A stretch of DNA of 64,000 nucleotides from Gordius sp. MW1 (lineage: Eukaryota; Nematomorpha; Gordioida; Gordea; Gordiidae), in assembly GCA_964036665.1 (NCBI GenBank), contig OZ038530.1:20296001-20360000 (forward strand), read 5' to 3'. Every line of letters begins with the position of its first letter. Position 1 is the stretch's first letter. Under the pieces are notes generated by a model. It was not told where the DNA came from and did no database searches. It saw only the letters and a program-made list of their open reading frames with translations. Positions 11,554 to 23,715 of this stretch are shown piece after piece. The position numbers and the translations under genes were made by a program.

Positions 11554-14500
11554 GTAAGCACATTTATTTTTTATTTACATGGTATGTCTTCTATTTCTAT
11601 TGTTTATTTTACTCCGAACAAATTTTTTTTCTTAGAAATAGTGCTATTTCATTTATACTTATTAAAATTTATATTATAGGAAGTTTTGTCTTCCTGTATC
11701 AAAATTTTTATTTTAAATAATTTTTGACAAAAAAAATATTATTTTGCTAATCACCATATGAGTTCCAGTTTACCAAAGTTAATTAATGCTAATTTTGCCA
11801 GAAACTAGATGAATACACAAGGTAAGGGGGGGGGGGTAATGAGTGGTATAGATTTTGTCTTTGAAATAAGAGCTTGGGATTCAAATCCCGCTCTCAGCAA
11901 TTTCTTTAAAAAATGTAAACTGTAATACATCGTCAACACGGCTGTCAGGCCTAGATACCTCAACATCACCTCTCATTCAATCTCAAACAGCTATACGGAA
12001 TTTGTTTTATATATTTGACACGATGCGGTTTAATCATAGTTCTGCAGGAGTGTGTTAGAATAAAAAGAATAGGTCCCGTTCCGATTTATAAGGAGAATGG
12101 GAATATCGAACAAATAAATAGATTAATTTGTAAATTTAATATAAAAAATGCTCAATAAGATTACTTTTATAGTCATTCGAATGGTGGAAAACACTTTAGC
12201 TAAGTTTATAGCGTTAGCCAATCATGTGCGAATATTATTCGCCATTCTAACTACATGTTGCGCTATTTGTCCTGATATATCTTGGAATAGAGAAACATAA
12301 ACTGCATAGCAATCAGAGGCCATATTTGTTTATATCCGCCCGAACCCTTAGTGCCCGCCCGGCCATGCGTGAATCATTAGGGCTGTCCGAACTCCCCGGC
12401 CATAAATAATGTTTCTTTAAAAATATTATCCAATTATTTTGTTATATACCTGTAAAAATTGTAAATTTAATTCTCGATTTTTGGATCGATATTTTAGAAT
12501 TACAAAAGTGACAAAATAATACACCAAAATAAAATTTGATGCACTATATAAAAAAATCGCGTTAAGCTCGAATTGCCTGAACCGTGTTGAAGTGCCCGCC
12601 CATATCCACCCGAAAGTCTAATTTTACGGCAGGGCCGGGCTTTCGTGTTCTCTGTTAGCAATTAAGTCTCTTTTGCCCCATGACTGTTTATAACCTAGGT
12701 TTAGGGTCAGTCAGTAGTCCTTTCAATATTAATTTCTATTTATCATCATATTTGCACACCTCTTTATTTATCCTGTATGTTTTCATTAGTATTTATTTGT
12801 AAATGGGTTATGTTTGGTCGATCTTTGGTTTTAGTCGACTTAACATAATTAGACCAAATGTGGTCTGTTTATGCGACCAAGACAAATAGACCAAAAAATC
12901 TATGGTCTGTATACTTTAGTCTACTAAAACCAAAGATCGACCGAGCAAAACCTAGCCGTTTTTAAAACATTAGTTTTCATATTATGCCTTATATGAGCCG
13001 TACCCTGTATTTAATTAAAAAATGAGTCGTATGCACCATTACAAATCGCAGAATAATACGTTGTACGCCGGATACTTCAAGGCCAATACCGAATACATCA
13101 AGGGCAATTTTAGGAAATCGCTCAAAATTATAACAGGCACTTTGCCCTCCTTTCAAACAACCAAAGATAGCAATACCAACAACAACGGTCTCCCCGGTTC
13201 GGACGATAAAACGATGGTGGCTTTAGGTTCGAGTACGGGCGATGGCTCAACTTTCAATATGGCCCCCATTTCGGACAAGCCTTCTCACGGTAGATGTTTA
13301 GACAATTTGACCTCGAAATATCTGTCTTGCTGCTACTACAACAACCTGGCGTGCAACCACCTATCCCTCAACAAACCCAACCTAGGCGTTTTTTATTGCA
13401 GGAAGGCTTTGCAGGAAAACGAAAGTTTGATCGGGGAGTTTTCGGAACACGATTACGGTCCTATCGGGCACACGGGTAGGCAGATATATAATAATTGTTA
13501 TAATTATTTTTTCTAACTCCATTCAATGCTCCTGTTAATAAATCTTGTAAAAAATGAGCTACGTCTTTTAACTAGTATGACGATCAAATTAAATTTTAGC
13601 TCGTCCCCCCACCCTAAGTTTTGGCTTCGTCCATTAGAGCTAAGAGCCACTCTAAGTATATTTAGCAATCCTAGTTGCTGAGCCGTTTTCTCACCAGAGA
13701 TCAAAATTGTTTAAATTTTCTACTCGAATCCGATTCGGTCTAATTTTAAACTAGAGCTCTCTGTCCCGAAATGATGATTTTTTGAAAATTTTAGCATTGT
13801 ATCTAGCTTACAAAATGTTAAGTTTCATTCTTGTTTTGTTATTTGGATTATGAGAACAGCGATAAATAAATATAATTACAATCAAATAAAATGTGGCAGT
13901 ACACGGAAGCATTATAATGCATTATATAAAAAAATCTCATGAAGGCCGAATTGCCCGAATCTTATTATGATGCAGCGGGGTGGGCCGAGAGTTTCTGGTC
14001 TCTGTTTTATGCTAGCCTAAATGTTTTGTTGATCTTTTAATTCGAGTAAATATCGTCATAACTCACAAAGCTTTAGTTAAATCTTGTATGCTATGGTGTA
14101 TAAAAACGACAATATAGAGTAATTTATCTTATATGAATTATGTGCAGATGTAGCCAGCGGAAAGCAGGTGACAACTACCCCCATCCCATAAATTTTTAAT
14201 TTGTAATAAAGTTAGTGTTATAAAAAAATCATTAATCAACTTTTCGCTACTCTATTATTCAAATCCTGACTTGCGGTCGTAATGATGGGCAAAAGTAAAG
14301 GAAAAATGCTTAGCCCTCGGTCATCTCAAAGTGTTTATGATGTCTATAATTGTCATGTTTATCACCATTCTCATACTCGTTTTTTTAGAAAAATCTTGGA
14401 ATTGTGGAAAATCCTCCGCAATATTCGTATACGATCGTCGATATCAATTATTGCACAACTTGGGAATTCACCTCCTCCACGCCCGTAAACCGCTACCCGC

Positions 14501-17500
14501 TTTCGATTGCCTCATCGAAACCATTCAAATCTATCATTCGAACCCTAGGTTATGGCTCCGTCTTGCCGAATGCTGTATAGCTGCCAGCCGCGGGGTATCA
14601 CTTATTATTGTATTCCGCATTTTATGCTTTTTGCAAAAGAATTTTAGGTATTTTTTAAAATTTCTTTGGTAAAGATTTAGATTCAATTTAAATTTAATTT
14701 AAAATTACTTTGGATCGAATTTGGATTTTGAATCTAGCAAGAAGCGAAGTTTAGTGCCAGTCGCGTATATTAAAAAACTAACACTTTTAAGGCATATTAG
14801 CGGTTATGATTAGATGAAATTTAAATTATAGATTAGTGTGTGGTAACATATAACTTAATTAGACGTAAGGGTTGCACCTATTTGTCGGGAAAATTGAAAG
14901 ACACCTAGGAACGGCATAAAATGAATAGGAAATTAATTTACCCTGGATTTAAGTAGAAATGGGGTTAAATTTACTGTGATGTCGAGTGATGTTGAAGCTC
15001 TATCATAAAAATTTGACAAAAAAATTTCGGAGGAAAGTTCCAATATAATAAAATTTATGACGTTAAAACCATAATTTGATATTGACTTGTAGGGCAACGA
15101 GGAAAATTTTAGCCTAAAACGAAAGCTGCAAGCCGCCGTTCAGCACATAATGGGTTTGGGGATTCACCGCAAAACTATACTGGTCCCAGGTCAAACGGAA
15201 AGGACTAATAAAATTGGGTAATAAACACGTAATATTGACTTGGGCCATAGTATCTTTTGCGTTTGTATTCATTCTTTAAGGCTTATGTGATAGCTTATAA
15301 TGGCCTAAAGTTATTTGACATTTAGAAACTGCTTTACAATCATTTTTGCTCGCGACTCTTTCCATTTATATCAATAAATTTTTCTTGTTTATTTACTTAA
15401 TTATAATTAGGGAAGTTTATTATTGAAACTCTATTTCAAATATTAAGAACAACGGGGGGGGGGTGCCTAAATAAAATAATAGTATCATAAGATTATGCAA
15501 TACAAATCTCACTCTATATAACTCTAATTTTACATATCTATATCTAGAATGCATAGCAAAATTGATTAAAAATGACTTTAAAATTTATGGGTCACCATTG
15601 ATAAAAGGGAAGACTCTTAAATTATCCTTTTTTTGCAAAGTGATTTTTGTTAAATTGTAAACGTGAGCCGGCCATGTGACAATCCATTAATTATATTAGC
15701 TTCCTTTGATATAATAATGCACCATAGTTTTGAAAATCAACAATCGGCTGCCATGCCCGTAGCTACGCTTGAATTCGCATCCATATGCCTGAAGAATGCC
15801 TACCTACTATTACCGCCCCCTTCTCTATCGCCCCCACCCAACACAGCGGATGGGGCATCGAGTAACGCCTTTCATTTCACCAAAAATCCCAACGCCAGAA
15901 AGTCCGGTGGCTACAACAAAGGCAACTCCTTATTTAGCCCAAATGACAAAGGTATTCAAAAATCTGCAGTGTTTTCAAGATTCAAACTAAGTTGATCCCT
16001 CTCCTACCTCATAATGGATATTAGAGTCCGGTTCTGGGTTTTATTGAGTCTAAGCTAGTGGATTTAAATGGGCGTAGCCAAAGGAGGGGCGGCTGCCCCC
16101 TCTAAATCCATAAATTTGTGAATTTTATCAAAATTATGGCTAAAATTTCAAAAATGAGCATTTTGCCCCTCCCTAAATCATTAATGCCCCCCCCTCTAAT
16201 TTCAATGTTGGCCACGCCCATGGTGACTTATACTTGGGACTTTGATGCGATGAGCCTTACAAAAATTTTCAAGTTCCCACAATAAAAAATTACACTTAAA
16301 GGGTTTAGAGAATTGCAGAAACCTCAGGTTTTACATGAAAATTTGTATTAATTAAATTTTTTTAATTGCTATGCAAATTATGGGCTTTTTGGTCGTCCGT
16401 CCGTCCTGTCCTACTTGTAATATTTTAATAAATGCCGTGGAAACTTATACGGGTCTATGCTTCTGTATAATACTTCTAATGGCCGCTGATTGGCTTTATT
16501 GTGGATAGCGATCAAATTTCTTGAAGTCGGTCGATTTTTGATTTAAAACATGGTCCATGTTGTTATTTGGGGTTTTTTTTAATATACCTCTCCTCAAACT
16601 AGCACTACTTTGTTATAAATAAATATTTTTTTGCTTGATAATGACTATTCGCAGGTGATAGCGGTCATAAATCGGCTGGGATTCAAATAGACGCGTCACC
16701 CTCTAACCCAATGGATGCCGACGAGATACACGTTTTGAGGTATTTTATTCAAAATCCCACTAACTTCATTACACAATTATTGCCCCTAGGTGCTCAATTT
16801 TAGCGGCTAGTGCTTACGTCAACTTGTGCTTGGGTGAATATGTTTTAGCGTTGGAATATGCGGAAAGCTTAATTCAAGAACTTGCGCAAAAGGGTGGCTC
16901 TTCCATAATAACTTATTTAGCTCACCAATACTGCGCCGAGTCTCTGATATTGAGTAACAGGTAAGAATTGTAAATGTTTGAGGGTGTGTCTTATTACGCG
17001 ATTTTGAATCTAGATTCAAAAAGCGAATGCATGTTAAAACATAGACGCGTCTTAATACTAGCGTCACGTCATTGTTCATTTGTTTTTGTGTTTTCGCTCA
17101 TAAAACAAATATTTATCCTTTTTACGCTTACTAATGCAAATTCACATGGTAACTTAACTAAAATTGTTGATTCCACGACATGTAAATTGCATATTTGGAC
17201 AAACATATGGCGCTTTGAAGTTGAATCGTGTATTAATACGGGGGTTAATTCGTCCTATTCTAGAATTTTATTATTTACTAAAAAAGCTTAATAAAGTGAA
17301 CGTCTGACCCTGGCTGAACCTTTTTTTGCACTGAGTAAAATTGTTCAGATAAATATGAAAATATGTGACGGTGTACGGGGGAATGGCGTTCTAGAGATTA
17401 GATGTGTTATTGTAGAGCTTTAAAATTCCATAACAGGCCAATAACTATTTCACCAAAAACAAATGAATTTGAAATCTACGTTCAAATGTTGTTTCCAATA

Positions 17501-18492
17501 TAATTAATTGTCATTTGCTTAGGGTCTCGGAAGCTTTGCTTCACTTGGATACACAGAGCCTTACCAACAACATGCAATGGAGTTTGCGGCCAATACTGTT
17601 GCAGAACACATCGTCGTCAGCTTCAAATTCCGATAATTCTGAGGAAATCTTCGGTCAAAAGGGCAACGCGACAATCAGTGCCCAAGCTAATTTAAATCGA
17701 GGTAGACATTTATTTTACATAAAATCTTTATATTAAAATTGTGATATAACCAAGTTTCTAGATTTTTTGTTGCATCTATATGTTTCGTTAATATTCTTTC
17801 CCTAGCCATAGAATTGCCACCATTCAATTGGATCCCGGGCGACGTGTCCTCAGCCAGGCTCATCATGCATTACAACTTGTGCGTAAGTTACACGCTTTTA
17901 GGCGAGTACGAAAAAGCGTCTCACATGCTTCGTAACAATATACCATTCAAAAGCACAAACGATCTTCCAGCCCAATTTATCATGCTAGCTTTATACCTAG
18001 AACTTAAGCAGGGTAAGTATCCACGGGGGGGGCGGGAAGTTCCCCTCTAAATTTAGAAAATCGTCAATATTATTAAGGCTTAAAAGAATTATCATTTTGC
18101 CTCTCCTTAAAGTATTATTCCTCCACCCTCTAGTTCTAATCCTAGCTACGCCCCTGATTTTTGTCCTTGGCCTTATAATGACCCGATTTACATATATGTT
18201 TAAATTACGGTGGGGTTAAGTCGATTAATAAGCCGCTAAACTTGAATATTAAAGACTTTTTATTATAGTAACTGCTGGAATTTAAACTCAGAAATGGAAA
18301 ACCGTTATACGATAGATTTAAACAGAATAATTAAATATTTGTTCGATATTTAGTTAATTTTACTAATTTATACTTTTTGGCTGAAATAAAAATTAATTTT
18401 ATACGCCTTAATTATGGTTTATTTTTATAGGTCACTTGGAAATAGCCAGAATGATAATTTTGCAGCATTTTTCGCAAGTTCAACATTATTGA
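9629..18492 (+). CDS. CNOT10: CCR4-NOT transcription complex subunit 10 (whole gene, about 14 exons)
   Basis: CNOT10 is an alpha-helical TPR protein that, with CNOT11, binds the N-terminal arm of CNOT1 in the cytoplasmic CCR4-NOT deadenylase, which shortens mRNA poly(A) tails. Exons by hand: 9629-9838, 10089-10239, 10277-10441, 10481-10584, 11473-11553, about 13022-13475, 14390-14594, 15093-15217, 15728-15951, 16655-16739, 16790-16960, 17523-17701, 17806-18012, 18431-18492. They sum to roughly 800 codons, against about 745 in human. Hallmarks include [31 protein letters not shown] and [10 protein letters not shown]. All junctions except the acceptor of exon 6 fit GT-AG and phase. Start chosen as the first ATG of the first conserved TPR. 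The stop is TGA at 18490. Confidence 0.9.
10950..11230 (-). repeat. LINE 3'-end fragment in CNOT10 intron 4
   Basis: The sequence parallels 770-1140, sharing TTTGGTCCCACAG, GACCGGGTGAGTGCC, TTTTGTTTCCATAAC and later ACGTATCATTCTCAT. It is a second truncated copy of the same LINE tail in the same orientation and is too decayed to translate. Confidence 0.6.
11820..12300. repeat. tRNA-like repeat head and nearby AT-rich sequence
   Basis: A G-run at 11826-11836 is followed by GGGATTCAAATCCCGCTCTC at about 11876, which resembles a polymerase III B box as in tRNA-derived SINEs. No cloverleaf can be drawn. From 11900 to 12300, inside CNOT10 intron 5, I see nothing else. Confidence 0.3.
12310..12660. 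repeat. GGGCCGGGC-type repeat
   Basis: GC-rich subterminal blocks (CCGCCCGAACCC at about 12338; GGCAGGGCCGGGC at about 12626) flank an AT-rich core. The same layout recurs at 13690-14010, 51785-51875, 57838-57990 and 61200-61345, so this is a dispersed non-autonomous element, probably related to the hAT-like families here. Confidence 0.45.
12808..12971. mobile_element. GTTGTAAAAACGGCTGGG MITE, decayed copy
   Basis: Inverted arms TTTGGTCGATCTTTGGTTTT at 12811 and AAAACCAAAGATCGACCGAG at 12926 are followed by CCTAGCCGTTTTTAAAACATTA. These match the family described at 23087-23288. The element ends about 50 bp before the problematic start of CNOT10 exon 6. Confidence 0.65.
13022..15951 (+). CDS. 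CNOT10: CNOT10 exons 6-9 (central TPRs)
   Basis: Exon 6 carries [14 protein letters not shown] and [19 protein letters not shown]. Exon 7 carries [20 protein letters not shown] and the signature [15 protein letters not shown]. Exon 8 carries [12 protein letters not shown]. Exon 9 carries [19 protein letters not shown] and then a low-complexity Pro/Ser/Asn linker, equivalent to the variable linker of human CNOT10. An in-frame stop precedes 13022 and the only nearby AG (13024-13025) does not fit the phase left by exon 5, so the start of exon 6 is uncertain; a short exon may be missing between 11554 and 13021. Confidence 0.85.
13690..14010. repeat. GGGCCGGGC-type repeat in CNOT10 intron 6
   Basis: The blocks GAATTGCCCGAATC and GGGGTGGGCCGAG near 13950 match the right part of the repeat at 12310-12660 (GAATTGCCTGAACC, GGGCCGGGC). 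The left end, near 13715, is less clear. The rest of the intron up to 14389 shows nothing recognisable. Confidence 0.4.
16070..16221. mobile_element. GGGCGTAGCC MITE in CNOT10 intron 9
   Basis: The ends AATGGGCGTAGCCAAAGG and GGCCACGCCCATGG are inverted, with C-runs and an AT-rich core as in the other copies. The 8-bp target duplication is not clear. Confidence 0.65.
16655..18492 (+). CDS. CNOT10: CNOT10 exons 10-14 (C-terminal TPRs)
   Basis: The phase runs cleanly through five exons. Exon 11 gives [20 protein letters not shown] and [11 protein letters not shown]. Exon 12 gives [14 protein letters not shown]. Exon 13 gives [20 protein letters not shown] and [10 protein letters not shown]. 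Exon 14 ends [18 protein letters not shown] and a TGA. Intron 10 is only 50 nt (16740-16789). The protein ends soon after the last TPR and lacks the roughly 35-residue Pro/Gln-rich tail of the human protein. No clear AATAAA was found shortly after the stop. Confidence 0.9.
16979..17248. mobile_element. TTAAGACGC MITE copy 1 (CNOT10 intron 11)
   Basis: The left end is AGGGTGTGTCTTATTACGCG, followed by TTTTGAATCTAGATTCAAAA; the right end GTGTATTAATACGGGGG is its degenerate inverse. The same roughly 275-bp sequence recurs at 37826-38100 and inverted at 47633-47908. There is no coding capacity. Confidence 0.7.
18018..18160. repeat. GGGCGTAGCC MITE remnant in CNOT10 intron 13
   Basis: A G-run at 18025, the core ATTATTCCTCCACCCTCTAG, and the right end CTAGCTACGCCCCTGA match the family. 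The left terminus is lost, close to the donor of exon 13. Confidence 0.5.
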
Positions 18493-18719
18493 ATGATTGA
18501 ACTTCCCCAGGACCATAGAAAATTTGATTTTTAAATGTATTCAAATGTTTGTCATTATTACTCGTAGTTTATATTTGACGTCATTATTCTAAAAATGTGA
18601 AATTTTAGTCATTTAATTTTTTATCGAACAATGATATTTTTTTGGTAAGGAGGCATTACCATATACTCTTGTTATTAAATGGGTTAGCTTTAACATCCAA
18701 TGGAAAATCTTTAAATGCA

Positions 18720-19400
18720 AAAATCGGGAAAAAGTTTGGTATATGCTAGGGTCAAAGCTAAAGAGCATGATAAATTGATTTTCTACTTAAAGGTGTAAAT
18801 AAAAAGATCATTGGGGAACTAGTATTAATAGCCAAAATACTGTGCAACGTTTCAATCTCAGGTCACTTGCGACCGACTCTGGTCACGAATGGCGTGAATG
18901 TATCACAAGTAAACACTCAGGACTGTTTTCAAATCCAGAAGTTCCGTATGCAAAAGCTCTCCGACTAGTTATTAAAGTTACCATAGGATATCCCTGCAAA
19001 AATTGCAACAAGGAAAGAGATATCTGGGCTCATCACCCACTCAATTGCAAGTTAGACAAGTATTGCTTTAAATCCATCATCAAAAGATAAACCTTTGTAT
19101 TCAATCGGCTTTTAAAAAGGCCGGCACTCCTTTCATCCTTGAACCATCCGATCCTTCTTTAGAGGGTAGAATGCGTCCCGACGGACCTTCTATAATCCCC
19201 TGAGAGGATGGTAAATTCCTAGCTTAGGACTTTACCTGCATTGATATCTTCGCGCCATCTAATAATAATTTGAACCCACGCGGAAGATCGTAAAACACTC
19301 AAATATTGGGCTCTAGCTAAATCTATATTCCAATAGTAGCTTCCTATTCCGCTACTTTTAGCAAGAAACAGATTCCCTAAAGCTATGTACTCACCCAATT
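18720..19400 (+). pseudogene. retroelement relic, RPDG-type C-terminal domain
   Basis: The + strand shows PCKNCNKERDIWAHHPLNC at about 18993, then AFKKAGTPFILEPSDPS, RMRPDGPSIIP and DFTCIDIFAPSNN up to about 19275. A zinc-knuckle-like CxxC...H...C followed by RPDG and a DxTxxDTxAPS motif is known at the C-terminal end of reverse transcriptase proteins in many invertebrates. No RT is seen. The preceding stretch (18745-18800, RVKAKEHDKLIFYLK) is related to 57460-57550. It is broken in several places and old. Family assignment is from memory and uncertain. Confidence 0.5.
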
Positions 19401-20840
19401 GCTGGTTCGGGAGGGCAATTTTTTTTTAAAATAAAATTAATATATTGTTCTTGTTAATACCATTGATAATATGACTTTTTGACCGTGTTTTGGCTACCGA
19501 CCAATGAAAAAAATGACCATTTGGCCAAATTGTGATTCGAAATTTTTTTTTGCTTTTTTGAATTGGTATATTAGCTTAACATTGATAATTACCTATGCCC
19601 CCCCCCTCCTACAAGGGCCTGTGCCTCTACTGATATGGGTCCCTGTGCCCCCCCCCCCACAAAGGCTTATGCCTCTACTGATGTGGGTTCGAATCCCGGA
19701 GAGGGCAAATTTTTTTTTTTTTTTTAATTAATATATGGTTCTTGTTAATACCATTGATAATATGACTTTTTGGCCGTCCACTGGCTGCTGACCAATGAAT
19801 AAAATGACCATTGGCCAAATTGTGAATCGAAATTTTATTTTCTCGTTTTTTCGTCTCTTTTTTTGACCGTGTCCTGGCTACTGACCAATAAAAAAAATGA
19901 CCAATGGCCAAAGTGTAGCACTTTTTTTTTCTAAGTTTTAAATATAGGCTATTTGGTCGTTTGCTGGCTACTGACTAATAAAAAAAATGACCACTAGCCA
20001 AAGTGAGATTAAGATCAAATTTTTTCTCTAGCATATAATTATTGGCCAGTATTTGGCACTCTGCTGGTTACTGACCAATGAAAAAAATGGCCACTGGCCA
20101 AAGTGAGATTAAAATCGATTTTTTTCTATATTTTAAATGTAATTTCGCCGCTTGCTGGCTACTGACCAATAAAAAAAATGACCACTGGCCAAAGTGAGAT
20201 TAAGATCAAATTTTTTCTCTAGCTTATAATTATAGGCTAGTTATTTGGCTGTCTGCTAACCATTAGAAAAAATGACCACTGGCCAAAGTGATGGAAAAAA
20301 TGGCCAAGGTCTGATTGGAAATTTTTTTCGTTTTTTAATACCTTGTTTATACTATACATATGCGCATGGTTTGACTAGAGTCTATAGTCATAATTCAAAT
20401 TATGGGTCGCCTACACCAAATTGTTTAAATTTATACAGTATCAAAAAAACTAAAAATTGAATGTTGTACGTTTTGGAAGGATGTCTATAGCTTTTCCAAG
20501 GTCATACCCTCTATTTGCGTTCTTTTCGGCATTTTGATTAATTTAGAAATTGATAAATAAAAATAAATAAAAGAAAACCTATTCCTCAATAAATAAAGTA
20601 TTAATAAGTGTTTTATAGCAGGTTTTAAAAAAATTTATAGTTGTATAAATAATTAACTAATTATTTTGCATTTTATACCCCTTTATAGGCATTCTCGCCC
20701 CTTCCCATTTTTCTCGCACATAAATTGCATAGCAAATATGCTACGTTTATACGGAGTATAGATGAGTTTCGTTCCTCCTTCCCTCCTGCACCTCCCTCCC
20801 CCTTCCTTTCCCTTCTACCCTCCCCGGCCGAAGGGTCTGG
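19391..20840. repeat. minisatellite-bearing composite repeat, copy 1
   Basis: Three parts follow one another. First, at 19391-19740, are two blocks with a GTTCGAATCC-like motif, GAGAGGGCAA and a T-run. Second, about seven degenerate units of 90-98 bp centred on CTACTGACCAATGAAAAAAA and TGACCACTGGCCAAAGTGAG run to 20300. Third, at 20690-20840, is a block ending in CCGGCCGAAGGGTCTGG. The same parts occur in shorter form at 50464-51385. No gene is present in this interval. Confidence 0.65.
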
Positions 20841-20849
20841 TTTTTTTTA

Positions 20850-21740
20850 TTATTATTCTATATTATTTTTACCTAAAAAATGCATTTTAATAATAAAAGG
20901 ATAATAATAATATGGAAGTATTGTATTTTCGCAATTATTTTGTACTTAATATATGAATGATGCAAAATTTTAAGGCGATGGAGGAAAATTTAAATTGAGC
21001 ATGATAGAAATGTTAAGCGAGAGGCTACAAATGATTTTAATTCTTCTGAATTGTAGAATATTAAGTAGCCTCTGCCTACTTGATATAATACATGTGCTAA
21101 TAATACATTTCTGGTTTTCCGATTCTTATATTTAAAAATATTATTATTTATTAAATTGTTTATTTTCGCATAAACTGAATTCCCTTTTCTCCCCCTAAAT
21201 TCCCGATCTTCCCGGGAAGATTCCCCTGATTAAAATTTTTAAAGAATGCACCTCTCATATGGCCATTATGAGAATTATAATTAGTACAGCCTTGCTGTTA
21301 AGCTGGAGGCTATAAATAATTCTATAATTCTCCAGAACTGAAAAATATCAATTACTTGCTTTTGCTTAATTAATACAATTTATTAGTCCCTTTAAATTTT
21401 ATTTTTTACTGGGAACATTTTCCTAACTAAAATTCTTGAGAAATACACCTCTCTTATGGCAATAAAGGGAATTATAAATCGAGCATGGTGGCCTTGTAAA
21501 GTATAATTCTACAATTATCTAAATATCAAATACTTGTCTGTACTTACTTGATATAATACAAGTGCTGTTAGCAGTTAATGTAAATGCTTTTTTAATACCT
21601 AAGAATATTCTAAAAAAGTCCCGAGTTGGTGTAGGTTTTTAATTACAGGTGAAATTTACCTTAAATGTATTTGCAATATACTAATTTAATTTTGGCTCCT
21701 AAGGTATTATAAGAAGACAAATTTAAAACTTGATAGGGCT
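20850..21740. repeat. degenerate tandem repeat between CNOT10 and IFT172
   Basis: Roughly 200-bp units recur with TGCACCTCTCATATGG (21247), TACACCTCTCTTATGG (21446), TTGATATAATACAAGTGCT (21547) and TTGATATAATACATGTGCT (21079). The upstream region of IFT172, including its unidentified first exon and promoter, must lie here or further left, but no start exon can be pointed out with confidence. Confidence 0.45.
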
Positions 21741-21743
21741 TAG

Positions 21744-23715
21744 ATTTTAATATAAAAGACATTCAATATTATAAAAATAATACATCTATATGCACAATTA
21801 ATAACACGAAGATCCTTATATGTTCTAATGATCATGTTGAAGATGAATGGACACCTAAATACAAAACTTTAAATGAAATTAAGTGCATTTCAGTGTCACT
21901 AGATGGGGCAAAACTAGCTGTAGCAACATTGTCATATGTTTTAATATATGCTTTTGAAGATAATAAGTATTGTTATATACACAAATTAATCAAATTTATA
22001 GGCAAGAAAAGAGATCAATTATTAATAAAATAAAAGTATCCAAATCCCCATTAAAATTGGTGTGGCCCCTTAAGCACAAATTATTTGGTTTGTTGGACAC
22101 TGGAGAGGTGATTATTTAAATTAAGTTATGTTTAATTCTCATTATTTTTCTTAATTGATAAATTTCAGGTAATTATGTTGCATGTCAAAACTAACAAACA
22201 AACTATCATATTTTTGGAAGAATCTTTGCCTATTTGCCTGTCAAATCAGTATGTAAATTTAGCAAAGTTAATAACTACTCTTTGACAGTTATAAATTCAA
22301 AGGATTAGCCATTTCTTTTTACTCTGGTAGTATATATTCATTTAGTTTTGCCAATTTTGAAAAAGATGAAAAAGGATTTCAGGAAATTTCTTATTCCAAT
22401 TATGTAACAAATATTATGCTTATTTTTTGTTTTAATTTTTACAGATCCACATTTTTATTGATTAATTTATAAATATATTAAGGTCAAAAGAGTTGCACAT
22501 GTATATTACAAACCATTTATTGTATTATGGGCATACCATAATATGTACCTGGTGTCTGGCACTACACTTTCAATTGGCATATACGAAGAAATTAAAGAGT
22601 CAACTAATTCACAAGATAATAAGAACTCGTCAAACTTTAGTGTTTTGCAAAATTTTGATTTTAATGAAGAAATAATTCAAGATAGTGAAGATTATGAGAC
22701 AGAACTAACTTGTGCCAGTCTAAGTAATGATGGAAAATTAGCAGCATTTGGAAGCTCTTTTAAGTGAGAATGCATTTAAGCTGATTACTTAAGTATGAAA
22801 CTAATATATTTAAAAATACAGAAATAATTTGTACATTTTTTATTGTTTATAAGGTTTAAATATGGGCATGATTAAAAGTAGAAAGACAACTAAGCTAAAA
22901 CTTTATTTCATAAACTTTTTATTTTAACACATTTGTAAACCAGATTTTAACTTCTCAAACACACTCGCCTTTAGTGTCAATTTAAGTACGTTGCGTTGTT
23001 CAATCGCAAATTAATATTAAAGTCAGCAAATTTTAAAATTATAAAAACTCTAAATTCTTCAATTTTAAAACACCAATTGTGAGAATTAGTGTTGCAAAAA
23101 CGGCTGGGTTTTGTTTTGTCGAATTTTGGTTTTAGACTAAACAAAAACAGACCAAAAGATTTTTGGTCAGGTTTTCTTAATCGACCCACAGGCTCAGGCG
23201 AAATTTGAAGAACAGACCAGGGTCGACCGTTAGTCTGTAGTTAAACCCAGGGTCGTCCAAACAAAACCCAGCCGTTTTTACAACACTAGCGAGAATACCA
23301 TTTTTTATAGGTTTCAGCCTACTTTAAGCATAAGTACAGAAATAAAAGCTCTAAGACATGATGTTTAGGGACTAGTACCGTCCCCTACAAATAAAAAACG
23401 AACTCTTTTTTTTTATTTTTTTTATTTTAAACCATTTATATAAATTAAGGATCAGACTTTTATGCTACGACGCGAGTAAGAAGTTGTGGGAATACACAAT
23501 TGGTGTAAAACATGGGCTGGGCTCCGTTCAAAACCCATTAACAGGTACCCTTAGTTGCATGGCTTGGTCAGGTGACTCGTCTCAACTAACTGTCGCAACT
23601 ATTTCTGGAGCTATCGCTAATTTTTCACACTACATTCGAAGGCTTATCTACACTGGGAAGGAGATCAAAATCATATACGTTACCAAAATTCTAATCATCG
23701 TATCCCAGCTCGAAA
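21744..23715 (+). CDS. IFT172: IFT172 exons 1-6 (first WD40 half)
   Basis: Blade-like strands read KCISVSLDGAKLAVATLSYV, LKLVWPLKHKLFGLLDTGEV, VIMLHVKTNKQTI, YKFKGLAISFYSGSIYSFSF, VLWAYHNMYLVSGTTLSIGI and GTLSCMAWSGDSSQLTVATI. Their order and spacing match the N-terminal propeller of human IFT172 (for example VRLANTKTNKSS and ITALAWKRDGSRLCVGT). Introns are 35 nt (21967-22001), 61, 40 and 79 nt, then 686 nt holding a MITE. Exon 1 starts at an acceptor TTAG after which one more nucleotide is needed from an upstream exon. Confidence 0.85.
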
